Shown: positions 30,014-38,639, counted from the stretch's first letter. The stretch: DNA of 64,000 nt from Rhizobiales bacterium YIM 77505 (GCA_000745135.1 JQNH01000001.1:1-64000); one strand, 5' to 3'. Program-made: numbers and translations. Notes: generated by a model from the letters alone, not told the origin.

Positions 30014-30589
30014 TCAAACAGCCATGTCCGGGTGGCGCAGGAGGAGGGCCTGGAGGAGGGCCAGGGTCTTGAGATCGGCGATGGCGCCGGCGTCCATCAT
30101 CCGCATCACCTCGCGGATCGGCAGTTCCACGACCTCGATGTCTTCGTGCTCCTCCTCGAGCCCGCCGCCGGCGGAAGCGCGGTCCTCCGGGGCATAGGGA
30201 GCAAGAAAGAGGTGCACGCGCTCCGTGTAGGCCCCCGGCGAGGACCATACGACGGCGACGGGTTCGAGCGAGCGCAGGGTGAGCCCGACTTCCTCCTGGG
30301 CCTCCCGGCGGGCACACGATTCCGGATCCTCGTCGTCAAGCACGCCCGCGGGAGCTTCGAGAAGAAGGGGCTGCGCGCCGGCATAAAGCACCGCCGGCCG
30401 AAACTGGCGGGCAAGGACGACAGTCCGCCGATGGCGGTCATAGGGAAGCACGGCGACAGCGGCTCCGCGATCCAGCACTTCGCGCTCGACAGTCTCGCCG
30501 TCCGGGAGCCGAAGATGCAGCTTGACCAGCCTGCTCCAGCCCTCGTGCAGGGTCGTCGTGCCCGTGATGGTGTAGGGCGAGTCGGCCAT
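30014..30589 (-). CDS. Nudix hydrolase, NudK/ADP-ribose pyrophosphatase-like
   Basis: A 191-residue hydrolase of nucleoside-diphosphate sugars. The Nudix box is EDPESCARREAQEEVGL after PAGVLDD, with the metal-binding REAQEE; the spacing between the Gly and the helix matches NudK (GDP-mannose pyrophosphatase) rather than the standard GX5E form. It begins ADSPYTITGTTTLHEGWSRL, where NudK-type proteins have a domain-swapping N-terminal strand. Substrate could be GDP-mannose or ADP-ribose. It lies between the two polysaccharide blocks but has its own promoter region. Confidence 0.85.
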   Translation of the reverse strand: MADSPYTITGTTTLHEGWSRLVKLHLRLPDGETVEREVLDRGAAVAVLPYDRHRRTVVLARQFRPAVLYAGAQPLLLEAPAGVLDDEDPESCARREAQEEVGLTLRSLEPVAVVWSSPGAYTERVHLFLAPYAPEDRASAGGGLEEEHEDIEVVELPIREVMRMMDAGAIADLKTLALLQALLLRHPDMAV

Positions 30590-30635
30590 TTCCGACCATA
30601 AGCCTGAGGAAGGACCGAGCGAAGGATCCGCTGGC

Positions 30636-30673
30636 GGCCGAGAGGAGAGCCGAAGACGGGCTTTCTCGGCCGT
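30636..30673 (-). terminator. hairpin downstream of irr
   Basis: CGGCCGAGA pairs perfectly with TCTCGGCCG around a partly paired 20-nt loop. It lies 18-55 bp after the irr stop and before the Nudix gene on the same strand, which suits an irr terminator. A T-run is lacking. Confidence 0.5.
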
Positions 30674-30690
30674 GGCGTGGTTGGGAGTAT

Positions 30691-31179
30691 TTAGGTTTTC
30701 TTGCGTTTGAGGCGGATGATGACTTCGACGCCGGCGATCTCGAGACCGTCGGGGGGCTGGGGCAGGTTGCCGACGCTGACAGCCTCGCCGGGTACGTCGA
30801 CGAGCCTCTCCTCCTCCTCGATGAAGAAATGGTGGTGCTCGGAAGGGTTGGTGTCGAAATAGGCCTTGGCGCCGTCCACCGCGAGCTGGCGCAAAAGCCC
30901 CGCCTCGGTGAACTGGTGCAGGGTGTTGTAGACGGTGGCCAGCGACACCGGGATGCGGGCGGCGGTGGCCTCCTCGAACAGGGCCTCGGCGGTGATGTGG
31001 CGGTCGCCCTTGCCGAACAGCAGCCAGCCGAGCGAAATCCGCTGCCGCGTCGGCCGCAGCCCCACCCGGCGCAGCTTGTCGCGCAGATCCGACAACGGAC
31101 AGCCCCGCCGCGCCGGGCTCATCCCCGCCAGACCATCCGCCCGCCCTGCCTCCTCGACCATCCTCTCGCTCATCGCCAA
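30691..31179 (-). CDS. irr: iron response regulator Irr (Fur family)
   Basis: Represses or activates iron and haem genes under low iron in rhizobia and relatives by binding ICE motifs; its stability responds to haem. The 162-residue protein has the Irr-specific run GLRPTRQRISLGWLLFGKGDRHITAE, the recognition-helix region SLATVYNTLHQFTEAGLLRQ, and the HHH haem/metal site (H115-H117). An N-terminal Cys-Pro (C27-P28, in RRGCPLSDL) sits where some Irr proteins carry a haem-regulatory motif. A half ICE-like TTTAGAA is present on its strand at 31202-31196, just upstream, so autoregulation is possible. An IS remnant lies only 80 bp upstream. Confidence 0.95.
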   Translation of the reverse strand: MAMSERMVEEAGRADGLAGMSPARRGCPLSDLRDKLRRVGLRPTRQRISLGWLLFGKGDRHITAEALFEEATAARIPVSLATVYNTLHQFTEAGLLRQLAVDGAKAYFDTNPSEHHHFFIEEEERLVDVPGEAVSVGNLPQPPDGLEIAGVEVIIRLKRKKT

Positions 31180-31250
31180 ACCGCCCGGAACGCTTTCTAA
31201 AAACAGCGCCGTCCCAACTCTATAGGCACGCCTCCCGGCGCCTGCAACCT

Positions 31251-31277
31251 ATGTGGGGCCAGGGCTATCGCATTTGG
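31251..31277. repeat. left target duplication and terminal inverted repeat of the ISAs1-like element
   Basis: The 9-bp target duplication ATGTGGGGC is at 31251-31259, directly followed by the 18-bp terminal repeat CAGGGCTATCGCATTTGG (31260-31277). Both match the right end, the terminal repeat with two mismatches. Confidence 0.9.
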
Positions 31278-32297
31278 GCGAGGAGGGTTGAGAGGAAGGC
31301 GTGGTCCCATGCGGCGCGCTTGAGCTTTCCGCGGATCGAGCCCTTGGCGGGGTTGCTTCGGGCGATGTTGAGGGCGAGGCGGCGCAGGACGGCGAGATTG
31401 AGGGGCGCGTTGTCGCGCCTGGCGCGGGCGTTGTCCTCGTCGAGGACGACGTCGAGCACCCCATGGAGTTGGTTCTCGATGCTCCAGTGCGCTCGCACGG
31501 CAGCGAGGAGGGCAGCGGCGCTGAGCGGCTTGGAGAGGGCGAAGAGCCGTCGGCTCGTCATGGTTTTGCCGGCACTCTCCTCCCGGACGGCGACGACCTC
31601 GCCAAGAGCCGCGAGGCTTGGGAAGCGGTAGCGCTCGGCCAGCCAAGCGACATCATCCACGACACGGGCGCGGCGCGTCTCGATGCGGCCATGGTCGGCA
31701 TCGACCGTCTCGGCGGCGTCATCGGCTGCGACGGCTGGGTCGTCGAGGAAGAGGACCGCGTCGTCATACATGGCGAAGCGGTTGGCCTTGAGCCCGAGCA
31801 CGTAGTCGGCGCCGCTGTCGACGATCGCCTGCGCCGTCTCACGCTGGCAATGCATGGCGTCGGCCGTCACGAGGCGGCGGCGCGCAGGCCCTTGCCGTCG
31901 AGGGCGACCACGCCCTTCTCCCGCGCCGCTTGGGAAAGCCCATCCGCGAAGCGGGTCAGCGCCCCCGCAAAGGCCTCAGGGTCGAGGAGCCGGAACACGC
32001 GGCTGAAGGTGTCGTGGCTCGGGATCCCTCCCTCGAGAGCCAGGAACTCGCGCAGGAACCCCTCTTTCGAGCGCGCGAACAGCTCGAAATCGACGCAGCT
32101 CTCCGCCCCACACAGAGTCGCCGAGAGCGCAATCGTCACAAGCTCGAGGAGATCATGACGCTGCGCGTTGCCACGGCGCGGGTCCGGCAGATCGCCAAAA
32201 CACTCCCCAAACCAGCCCATCGGCTCCCCCCAGCAGAGAAGCCGACAACAGAATCCACCTCACCCCACCACGCAACAATCCAAATGCGATTCCCCTG
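31260..32297 (-). mobile_element. ISAs1-family insertion sequence, internally deleted
   Basis: The element is 1038 bp between matching terminal inverted repeats and is flanked by an exact 9-bp duplication (ATGTGGGGC), which proves it arrived by transposition. It encodes an ISAs1-type DDE transposase on the minus strand that has lost part of its middle. Members of the family are usually longer. The intact ends mean it could still be moved by a transposase supplied from another copy. It sits 80 bp upstream of irr and may have displaced or altered upstream control. Confidence 0.92.
31265..32220 (-). pseudogene. ISAs1-family transposase with internal deletion and frameshift
   Basis: The N-terminal piece (31867-32220) begins MGWFGECFGDLPDPRRGNAQRHDLLELV and ends at DGKGLRAAAS. 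The C-terminal piece (31265-31870) resumes at TADAMHCQRETAQAI and ends with HWSIENQLHGVLDVVLDED and NIARSNPAKGS. ISAs1 transposases have roughly 50-65 residues between the DGK (first catalytic Asp) and the T-x-DAM-x-CQ (second Asp) motifs; here those residues are missing and the pieces are in different frames, overlapping as GTGA. All three catalytic acidic residues survive but the fold is probably destroyed. Confidence 0.9.
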
Positions 32298-32306
32298 ATG
32301 TGGGGC
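32280..32306. repeat. right terminal inverted repeat and target duplication of the ISAs1-like element
   Basis: The 18-bp repeat at 32280-32297 is the complement of the left end with two differences (GA for CT at positions 6-7). It is followed by ATGTGGGGC at 32298-32306, identical to the left duplication. Confidence 0.9.
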
Positions 32307-32392
32307 AGGACGCCGGGCGATATGCTCCTGTCGCATGGGTGGGTCGGGCTGGGCCCGAAGTGACGTTGGCCAGAGAGGGCTCCCGGATCCCG

Positions 32393-33013
32393 TTAACCTT
32401 CCTTCTTTCCGCAATAGGCTTCGCTGCGGTAGCCGTCGGGATCGACCACGAAGGCTGCGTCGTAGTCGGGACCATAGTCCGCCCGCAGGCCCGGCTTGCC
32501 GTTGTCGCGACCGCCGGCACCGAGGGCCGCGGCGCGGCGGGCGAAGAACTCCGCCTGCAGCTGCCAGCTCGCCCCCTCGTCGAGGGAGCGTTCGCCGCGC
32601 CAGCGGAACGAGTCGGGGGCGATCTCGGTGAAGCTCCAGCGCAGGAGGGCGCCCGTTTCGAGCCTGCCCTCCTGGACGATGTCCCGGCCGCGCGCCCGGC
32701 CGATCTGGCGCGTGTAATATTGCTTCAGCGGGTCGTTCCAGAGGATGTGCCAGGCGTCGAGGCCGGGATCGTAGACCCTCAGCGTCGTACCGTAGAAGAC
32801 GCCGGGCAGGATCCAGACGTCCTGGATGGCGCGGCCCTGCAGCACCCACCCGAAATGGATCTCGCCGGAGCCTCTATGCTCCGAGCCGTCATCCGCGTGA
32901 ATGATCGCGTCCATCCGCCAGCTCCCGATGAGCCAGCCATAAAGGCCCATCTTGTCGGCGCGGTCGGGGGCGGGGCGGTCGGTGTGCAGGGCGTCGATGA
33001 AGCTGGCGGGCAT
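32393..33013 (-). CDS. chimeric protein: DUF1579-like domain with a glyoxalase/VOC C-terminal tail
   Basis: A 206-residue protein. Residues about 22-160 (LIGSWRMDAIIHADDG, GEIHFGWVLQGRAIQDVWILPG, GERSLDEGASWQLQAEFF) look like a DUF1579-type lipocalin-like domain. The last 44 residues (GAGGRDNGKPGLRADYG, AAFVVDPDGYRSEAYC) are instead the closing segment of a VOC/glyoxalase-family protein, which normally reads A-GG-x-DNG-x-PGLR...YAAFVxDPDG...EA-x-C. The frame is continuous. It is divergent from an AraC regulator (82 bp between starts), which may control it. Function is unknown. Confidence 0.7.
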   Translation of the reverse strand: MPASFIDALHTDRPAPDRADKMGLYGWLIGSWRMDAIIHADDGSEHRGSGEIHFGWVLQGRAIQDVWILPGVFYGTTLRVYDPGLDAWHILWNDPLKQYYTRQIGRARGRDIVQEGRLETGALLRWSFTEIAPDSFRWRGERSLDEGASWQLQAEFFARRAAALGAGGRDNGKPGLRADYGPDYDAAFVVDPDGYRSEAYCGKKEG

Positions 33014-33094
33014 GGCGTTCTCTCCGAAGGCCGATGCCCTGAGCTAGCCGAGCGCGGCTCGCCGCCGCTTGGGGAAAATTGCTATGATCGGCGC

Positions 33095-33919
33095 ATGGGA
33101 ACCACCGCCTCCCGCCTCCTCGCGTCCGGCCCCGGCTGGCGCGTGATGGATGTCGTCTGCACTGCCGGTCCGCAGGATCGCCCCTTCGAGGAGCGTCACG
33201 AGACCGTATCGATCGCGGCGGTGACGGAAGGCACGTTCCAGTACCGCTCGGCGCAAGGGGCGGCGGTGCTCGCCCCTGGCAGCCTCCTCCTCGGCAACCA
33301 TGGCGCCTGCTTCGAGTGCGGCCATGAGCATGCAGCCGGCGACCGCTGCCTTGCCTTCCAGTTCGAGCCGGAGCGCCTGGAGGAGATCGTGGCCGGGGTG
33401 CCGGGCGTCAGGCAAACCGCCTTTTCCCTCCCGCGACTGCCGCCGCTCGAGACGCTGATGGGTCTCGTCGCCGCCGCGGAGGCGGCGCGGGACGATAGCG
33501 ACGGGGCGGCGCTGGAAGAGATTGCCGTCCAGCTCGCCGTCGCCGTTGCCGCGACGCTCGCCGACAGCCCGCGAAAGCCGTCGGCCCCGAGCCGACGCGA
33601 CGAGCGCCGCATCACCGCGGCGCTGCGGCGGATCGAACGGCAAGCGGAGGAGCGCCTCTCCCTCGCCGAGCTCGCCCGGGCGGCGGGCATGAGCCCCTAC
33701 CACTTCCTGCGCAGCTTCCGGCAGGTGGTCGGCATGACGCCGCACCGGTATGTGCTGCGCACGCGCCTGCACCGGGCGGCGCTGCGGCTTCGCCGGACGA
33801 ACGAGGCTATTTCCGCCATCGCCTTCGACGCAGGGTTCGAGGACCTCTCGACCTTCAACCACCGCTTTCGGCGCATCATGGGCATGAGCCCCAGCGCCTA
33901 TCGCGCGCAACGCCGATAA
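33095..33919 (+). CDS. AraC-family transcriptional regulator
   Basis: A 274-residue regulator. The N-terminal half is a cupin-like ligand domain (ETVSIAAVTEGTFQYRSAQG, GACFECGHEHAAGDRC). The C-terminal half has the two helix-turn-helix units: LSLAELARAAGMSPYHFLRSF and ISAIAFDAGFEDLSTFNHRF, ending FRRIMGMSPSAYRAQRR. The ATG at 33095 was chosen because it precedes the first conserved strand and leaves an 81-bp divergent promoter shared with the chimeric gene, the most likely target. Confidence 0.92.
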   Translation: MGTTASRLLASGPGWRVMDVVCTAGPQDRPFEERHETVSIAAVTEGTFQYRSAQGAAVLAPGSLLLGNHGACFECGHEHAAGDRCLAFQFEPERLEEIVAGVPGVRQTAFSLPRLPPLETLMGLVAAAEAARDDSDGAALEEIAVQLAVAVAATLADSPRKPSAPSRRDERRITAALRRIERQAEERLSLAELARAAGMSPYHFLRSFRQVVGMTPHRYVLRTRLHRAALRLRRTNEAISAIAFDAGFEDLSTFNHRFRRIMGMSPSAYRAQRR

Positions 33920-33936
33920 GGCGGCGGCCTCCCGCC

Positions 33937-34983
33937 TCAGGGGGGCGCGCCCTCGTACTCCCGAAACCAAGCGACGAAACGCCTAATGCCTTCCGCCAGC
34001 GGAGTCGCTGGACGAAAGCCGACATCCCGCATGAGGTCGTCCACATCGGCAAAGGTGGCGGGCACGTCGCCGGGCTCTGCGTCGAGCAGGATGGTTTCGG
34101 CCCGGCGGCCGAGCTCCGCCTCGATCAGCGCCACGAGTTCGGTGACCGGCACCGGGGTGTGGTTGCCGATGTTGTACACGCGATAGGGGGAGAAACTCGA
34201 GGCAGGGTCCGGGCGCGCGCCGCTCCACTCCAGGTTCGGCGCGGCAGCCCGGTCCGAGACCCGCACCACTCCCTCCACGATATCGTCGATATAGGTGAAG
34301 TCCCTCAGCGACTGGCCGTGGTTGAAGAGGCGGATCGGCTCGCCCCGTGCGATGGCCCGGGTGAAGGCGTACACGGCCATGTCGGGCCGGCCCCAGGGCC
34401 CGTAGACGGTGAAGAAGCGAAGCCCCGTGGTCGGCAGGCCGAACAGATGGCTGTAGCTGTGCGCCATGAGCTCGTTCGCCTTCTTGGTGGCGGCGTAGAG
34501 GCTCAAGGGATGGTCCACATTGTCGTGGACCGAGAAGGGCATGGCGGTATTGGCGCCGTAGACCGAGCTCGAGGAGGCGTAGGTGAGGTGCTCGACCTTG
34601 CCGTGGCGGCAGCCTTCGAGGACGTTCAGGAAGGCGACGAGGTTCGCCTCAGCATAGGCGTGCGGGTTCTTGAGCGAGTAGCGCACGCCGGGCTGCGCCG
34701 CGAGATGAATGACGCGCCGTGGGGCATGGGCCGCGAACAGAGCCGTCACGGCGTCCCGGTCGGCGAGGTCCATGCGCTCGAAAGTGAAAGGCCCAGGCCC
34801 GTTCTCCTCCTGGAGCACGCGCAGCCGCGCCTCCTTCAGGGACACCTCGTAGTAGTCGGAAAGGTTGTCGACGCCCACCACGGGGCGCCCGAGCGCCATG
34901 AGCCGCCGTGCCACGTGGAAGCCGATGAAGCCGGCAACACCGGTGACGAGCGTGATCCCGCGGTCGTGGGCGTTGTCCGACAT
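33937..34983 (-). CDS. NAD-dependent epimerase, UDP-glucuronate 4-epimerase-like
   Basis: Short-chain dehydrogenase that would invert C4 of a UDP-uronic acid. The 348-residue protein has VTGVAGFIGFHVARRL (NAD site), HLAAQPGVRYSLKNPHAY, the catalytic S138/S139 region and YAATK (Y163, K167), and GLRFFTVYGPWGRPDMA, all typical of UDP-glucuronate epimerases. GAGGAGG lies just upstream of the chosen ATG at 34983; a Met at 35001 is an alternative. It is the last gene of a four-gene minus-strand operon and may act on the product of the adjacent dehydrogenase. Confidence 0.88.
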   Translation of the reverse strand: MSDNAHDRGITLVTGVAGFIGFHVARRLMALGRPVVGVDNLSDYYEVSLKEARLRVLQEENGPGPFTFERMDLADRDAVTALFAAHAPRRVIHLAAQPGVRYSLKNPHAYAEANLVAFLNVLEGCRHGKVEHLTYASSSSVYGANTAMPFSVHDNVDHPLSLYAATKKANELMAHSYSHLFGLPTTGLRFFTVYGPWGRPDMAVYAFTRAIARGEPIRLFNHGQSLRDFTYIDDIVEGVVRVSDRAAAPNLEWSGARPDPASSFSPYRVYNIGNHTPVPVTELVALIEAELGRRAETILLDAEPGDVPATFADVDDLMRDVGFRPATPLAEGIRRFVAWFREYEGAPP

Positions 34984-35011
34984 GCCCTCCTCTTGCGCCA
35001 TCCCTGGTGCT

Positions 35012-36382
35012 TTACGCCTTCACGATCGTGTCGCTCGTCAGACCGGCGCGGGCGCAGGCGTTGCGGGTGTCGACCACGATCTTCGCATGCTCGACCACAA
35101 GACGATAGTCGACCCCGTCGTGATCGGTCACGATCACCACCGCATCGAAGCGCCCGATCACCTCGGGATCGAGCGGCACGGACCGGCGTCCGGCAAGGCG
35201 CGCATGCTCGCGCGTCGGCGGAATCTCAGGAACGAAGGGATCGTGATACGCCACCGTGGCGCCGCGGGCTTCGATCAGCTCGATGAGCCTGAGGGCCGGG
35301 CTCTCCCGCGTGTCGTCGATATTCTTCTTGTAGGCGAGACCGAGGAGAAGAACGGCCGCGCCGGAGAGCCCCTTGCCGAGTCGGCGGTCGATCGCTGCCG
35401 CGAGCCGGTCGACCACGAAGAGCGGCATGCGGGTATTGATCTCCCCGGCCAGTTCGATGAAGCGGGTCGGGATCTCGAACTCGCGCGCCTTCCAGGTGAG
35501 ATAGAACGGATCGATCGGAATGCAGTGCCCCCCCAGTCCGGGCCCTGGATAGAACGGCATGAAGCCGAAAGGCTTCGTCTTGGCGGCCTCGATCACCTCC
35601 CAGACATCGATGTTCATGGCGTCGAAAACGACCTTGAGCTCGTTCACGAGGGCGATGTTGACGGCGCGAAAGATGTTCTCGGTCAGCTTCACGGCCTCGG
35701 CCGTTGCCGGCGAGGAGACCAGAACCGTCCGCGCGGCCCAGGATCCATAAAGCGCCTCTGCCAGCCGCAGCGCCTCGGCGCCGTCCGCACCGACGACCTT
35801 CGGGATCGCGGGAGCGGCGAAATCCGTATTTCCCGGATCCTCCCGCTCGGGCGAATAAGCGAGGAAGAAATCGACGCCGCTCTTGAGCCCCCCTTCCTCC
35901 AGGATGGGTCTCACCACCTCCTCGGTGGTGCCGGGGTAGGTCGTCGATTCCAGCACCACGAGCTGCGAGCGTCGCAGGCGGGCGGCGATCGCGCGGGCGG
36001 TGCCGGCCACGAAGCTGAGGTCCGGCTCCCGATGCCGGGTCAGGGGCGTCGGTACGCAGATCAGCACCGCATCGGGCTCATCGAGACGCTCGAACGCGGC
36101 CGTCGCCTCGAAGCGGCCGGTCGCGACCGCCGCCGCGACCGCCGCTGCCGGAATGTGCCGGATATGCGTCTCGCCGCGGTTGATCTGGACCACCCGCGGA
36201 CCGTTGATGTCGAATCCGAGCACGCGAAAGCCGGCCTGCATCGCGGCGAGGGCCAGCGGCATGCCCACATAGCCAAGGCCGACGACGCCGATCAGCGCGC
36301 TGCGCTCCTCGATCCGGCGCAGGAGGTCGGCCGCGGCCGGCGAGAGGCGGGGAAGCGGATCGGATCCTGCCGCGTCCGTCAT
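35012..36382 (-). CDS. UDP-N-acetylglucosamine 6-dehydrogenase, WbpA/TviB-like
   Basis: Oxidises a UDP-hexosamine at C6 in two NAD-dependent steps. The 456-residue protein has the NAD site IGVVGLGYVGMPLALA, the VICVPTPL and ESTTYPGTTEE segments, and the catalytic cysteine C288 in GPGLGGHCIPIDPFYL. The 'THIRHIP' and 'DPG.TDF' features resemble WbpA/WecC enzymes rather than UDP-glucose dehydrogenase. It sits between an aminotransferase and an epimerase with gaps of 7 and about 28 bp, pointing to synthesis of an amino-uronic sugar for the surface polysaccharide. Confidence 0.9.
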   Translation of the reverse strand: MTDAAGSDPLPRLSPAAADLLRRIEERSALIGVVGLGYVGMPLALAAMQAGFRVLGFDINGPRVVQINRGETHIRHIPAAAVAAAVATGRFEATAAFERLDEPDAVLICVPTPLTRHREPDLSFVAGTARAIAARLRRSQLVVLESTTYPGTTEEVVRPILEEGGLKSGVDFFLAYSPEREDPGNTDFAAPAIPKVVGADGAEALRLAEALYGSWAARTVLVSSPATAEAVKLTENIFRAVNIALVNELKVVFDAMNIDVWEVIEAAKTKPFGFMPFYPGPGLGGHCIPIDPFYLTWKAREFEIPTRFIELAGEINTRMPLFVVDRLAAAIDRRLGKGLSGAAVLLLGLAYKKNIDDTRESPALRLIELIEARGATVAYHDPFVPEIPPTREHARLAGRRSVPLDPEVIGRFDAVVIVTDHDGVDYRLVVEHAKIVVDTRNACARAGLTSDTIVKA

Positions 36383-36389
36383 GGACGGC

Positions 36390-37544
36390 TCAAGATGCGA
36401 TGCGGACGCGCTGAGCCGCGAGGGCCTCCTTCACGGCCGCGACGATGCGATCCTGCGCCTCCTCGGTGAGGTAGGGGTGCATCGGCAGGCTCACGACCTC
36501 GCCAGCAAGGCGTTCCGACACAGGCAGGCCGTTGCCGGCCCGGGGATGACGTGCATAGGCCGGCTGCAGGTGCAGGGGCTTCGGATAGTACACGGCGGTT
36601 GGAATGCCCCTGGCCTTGAGAGCCGCCTGGAACGCGTCCCGGTCCGCGCCGGGAATGCGCAAGGTGTATTGCGCCCAGACGGAGGTGGATCCTTCCTGAA
36701 CCTCGGGCACGATGGCGACCTCGCGCAGGAGCTCGTTGTAGCGCCGGGCCACGCGCTCGCGGGCTGCGATCTCCGACGGGAAGATCTTGAGCTTTTCCAG
36801 GAGCACCGCAGCCTGGATGGTGTCGAGACGCCCGTTGATGCCGACGCGCAGGTTCTCGTACTTGTCGGCGCCCTGGCCGTGGATGCGGATCGAGCGCAGG
36901 ACGGCATCGAGGGCATCGTCGTCCGTGAACACGGCGCCGCCGTCGCCATAGCAACCGAGCGGCTTTGCCGGAAAGAAGCTGGTGGCCGTGGCGCAGCCGA
37001 TGGAGCCCAGTTTGCGCCCGCGATAGGTCGCGCCGAAGCTTTGGGCGGCGTCGCACAGCATCCACAGCCCCTCGCGCTCGGCAATAGGCGCGACGGCGTC
37101 GTAATCCGCGGGCTGGCCGAAGAGATCGACCGGAATGACGCCCACGGGCCTCAGCCCCGCCGCGCGGGCGCTCGCCAACCCGAGCTCGAGGCTCTGAGGA
37201 TCGAGGTTGAAGCTGTCCTCGCGGACGTCCACGAACACGGGCGTCGCCCCGAGCCAGGCGACCACCTCGGCGGTGGCAGCGAAGGTGAAGCTCGGGCACA
37301 GGACGGCATCGCCCGGCTTTACGTCCTTCGCCATCAACACCATGGCGAGGGCGTCGGTCCCGCTCGCGCAGGTGAGCGCATGCTTGGCGCCGCAGAAGGC
37401 CGCGAGCTCGGCCTCGAGCTCCACGATCTCGGGGCCCATGATGTAGGCCCCATGGCGGACGACCCGCAGGATCGCCTCCTCCACGGCAGGGCCAAGGCGC
37501 TCGCGCTGGGCCGCGAGGTCGATGAAGGGCAGCGGTGCGTTCAT
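36390..37544 (-). CDS. DegT/DnrJ/EryC1/StrS aminotransferase, WbpE-like
   Basis: PLP enzyme that adds an amino group to a keto-sugar nucleotide. The 384-residue protein has CASGTDALAMVL, FVDVREDSFNLDP, DAAQSFGATYRGRKLG and the PLP lysine K194 in ATSFFPAKPLGCYGDGGA, the form seen in UDP-3-keto-uronate aminotransferases. It lies 9 bp after the Gfo/Idh oxidoreductase that would supply its keto substrate and 7 bp before the UDP-GlcNAc dehydrogenase. Confidence 0.92.
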   Translation of the reverse strand: MNAPLPFIDLAAQRERLGPAVEEAILRVVRHGAYIMGPEIVELEAELAAFCGAKHALTCASGTDALAMVLMAKDVKPGDAVLCPSFTFAATAEVVAWLGATPVFVDVREDSFNLDPQSLELGLASARAAGLRPVGVIPVDLFGQPADYDAVAPIAEREGLWMLCDAAQSFGATYRGRKLGSIGCATATSFFPAKPLGCYGDGGAVFTDDDALDAVLRSIRIHGQGADKYENLRVGINGRLDTIQAAVLLEKLKIFPSEIAARERVARRYNELLREVAIVPEVQEGSTSVWAQYTLRIPGADRDAFQAALKARGIPTAVYYPKPLHLQPAYARHPRAGNGLPVSERLAGEVVSLPMHPYLTEEAQDRIVAAVKEALAAQRVRIAS

Positions 37545-37553
37545 GGGTGTCCC

Positions 37554-38639
37554 TCAGGCGCAGCAGCGCTTCGCCGGAACCGCGCCGAGTCCCGCAATCC
37601 GCGTGGCCGCGGCCGCCATGCTGTGGCTCGCCTTCTCGAGGACGCGCAGCACGCGCACGCCCTCTCTTCCGTCGGTGCGCGGGCGGGCGCCGGTCCTGAT
37701 GCAGTCAAGGAAATGCCGGCACTGCTCCTTCAGGGGCTCACGCGGTTCGACCGCCACGGCAAGCGCTTCGGCGCTCTGTGCGAACGGGATGTCCCCGTGC
37801 CACGCCACCTTCTGGGGATAGACGAGGAGCTTGCGGTCCCAGGAGAGGCCGTCGTCGAACACGGCCATCGCCTCGGTGCCCACAACCACGAGCTTATGCT
37901 CCTTGTAGGGGTGCAGCCAGGAGACGAAGATCTGCGCCCGCTCCCCCCTCGGGAAGGCGAGCTGCATCGTGGCGAGATCGGCGATCGAGGGATTGACGAA
38001 GGCGCTCCCCGTGGCGCTGACGCACACCGGATCCCCGCCGACGAGGGCAAGGATCATCGAAAGGTCATGGGGCGCGAGCGACCAGAGGGCGTCCTCTTCC
38101 CGGGCGATCTTGCCGAAGTTGAGCCGGTTCGAAAGGATGAACTGAATTGGCCCGAGCTGCCCTTCGCGGACGATCTCCAGAAGCTTGAGGAAGGCGGGGT
38201 GGTAGAGGAGGATGTGCCCGACCATCAGCCGCCGGTCCTGGCGCTCGGCCAGCACGCACAGCTCCTCGGCTTCCGCAACGCTCAAGGTGAGCGGCTTCTC
38301 GAGGAAGAGGTGCTTGCCGGCTGCGAGCGCCCGCTTTCCCAGCGCGAAGTTGCGTCCAGGGGGGGTCGCGCAGACGACCGCCGTGATCGTCGGATCGTCC
38401 AGCACCTCGTCGAAGGTCATTCCCCGGCCGCCATGGGCTGCCACGAGCCTGGCGACATTCTCCTCATGGTTGTCGACGAGGCCGGCGAGGGCGCCGAGCT
38501 CGGCATAGTTGCGGACGTGGTTCCGGCCCCAATACCCGCAGCCCACCACGGCAACGCGAATGTCGCTGGAACGAGCCTCGAGCGGTGCCACTTGAGCCGA
38601 CTCTGCCAGTGTGGGGGGGCGGGCCGCAGTTCTCATCAT
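37554..38639 (-). CDS. Gfo/Idh/MocA oxidoreductase, WbpB/WlbA-like
   Basis: NAD-dependent oxidoreductase of about 361 residues. It has VAVVGCGYWGRNHVRNYAELG (NAD binding), ATPPGRNF, the family's EKPLTLSVAEAEELC with the catalytic Lys, and GHILLYHPAF. In WbpB/WlbA systems this enzyme oxidises C3 of UDP-GlcNAcA before transamination, which fits the downstream aminotransferase. The ATG pair at 38639/38636 was preferred over an upstream Met at 38741 that adds an unconserved 34-residue extension. It heads the four-gene operon. Confidence 0.87.
   Translation of the reverse strand: MMRTAARPPTLAESAQVAPLEARSSDIRVAVVGCGYWGRNHVRNYAELGALAGLVDNHEENVARLVAAHGGRGMTFDEVLDDPTITAVVCATPPGRNFALGKRALAAGKHLFLEKPLTLSVAEAEELCVLAERQDRRLMVGHILLYHPAFLKLLEIVREGQLGPIQFILSNRLNFGKIAREEDALWSLAPHDLSMILALVGGDPVCVSATGSAFVNPSIADLATMQLAFPRGERAQIFVSWLHPYKEHKLVVVGTEAMAVFDDGLSWDRKLLVYPQKVAWHGDIPFAQSAEALAVAVEPREPLKEQCRHFLDCIRTGARPRTDGREGVRVLRVLEKASHSMAAAATRIAGLGAVPAKRCCA

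Noticed and set aside
31867-31870. GTGA overlap between the two transposase pieces as programmed coupling or frameshifting
   Set aside because: Residues normally between the first and second catalytic Asp are missing, so this is a deletion junction rather than a regulated overlap.
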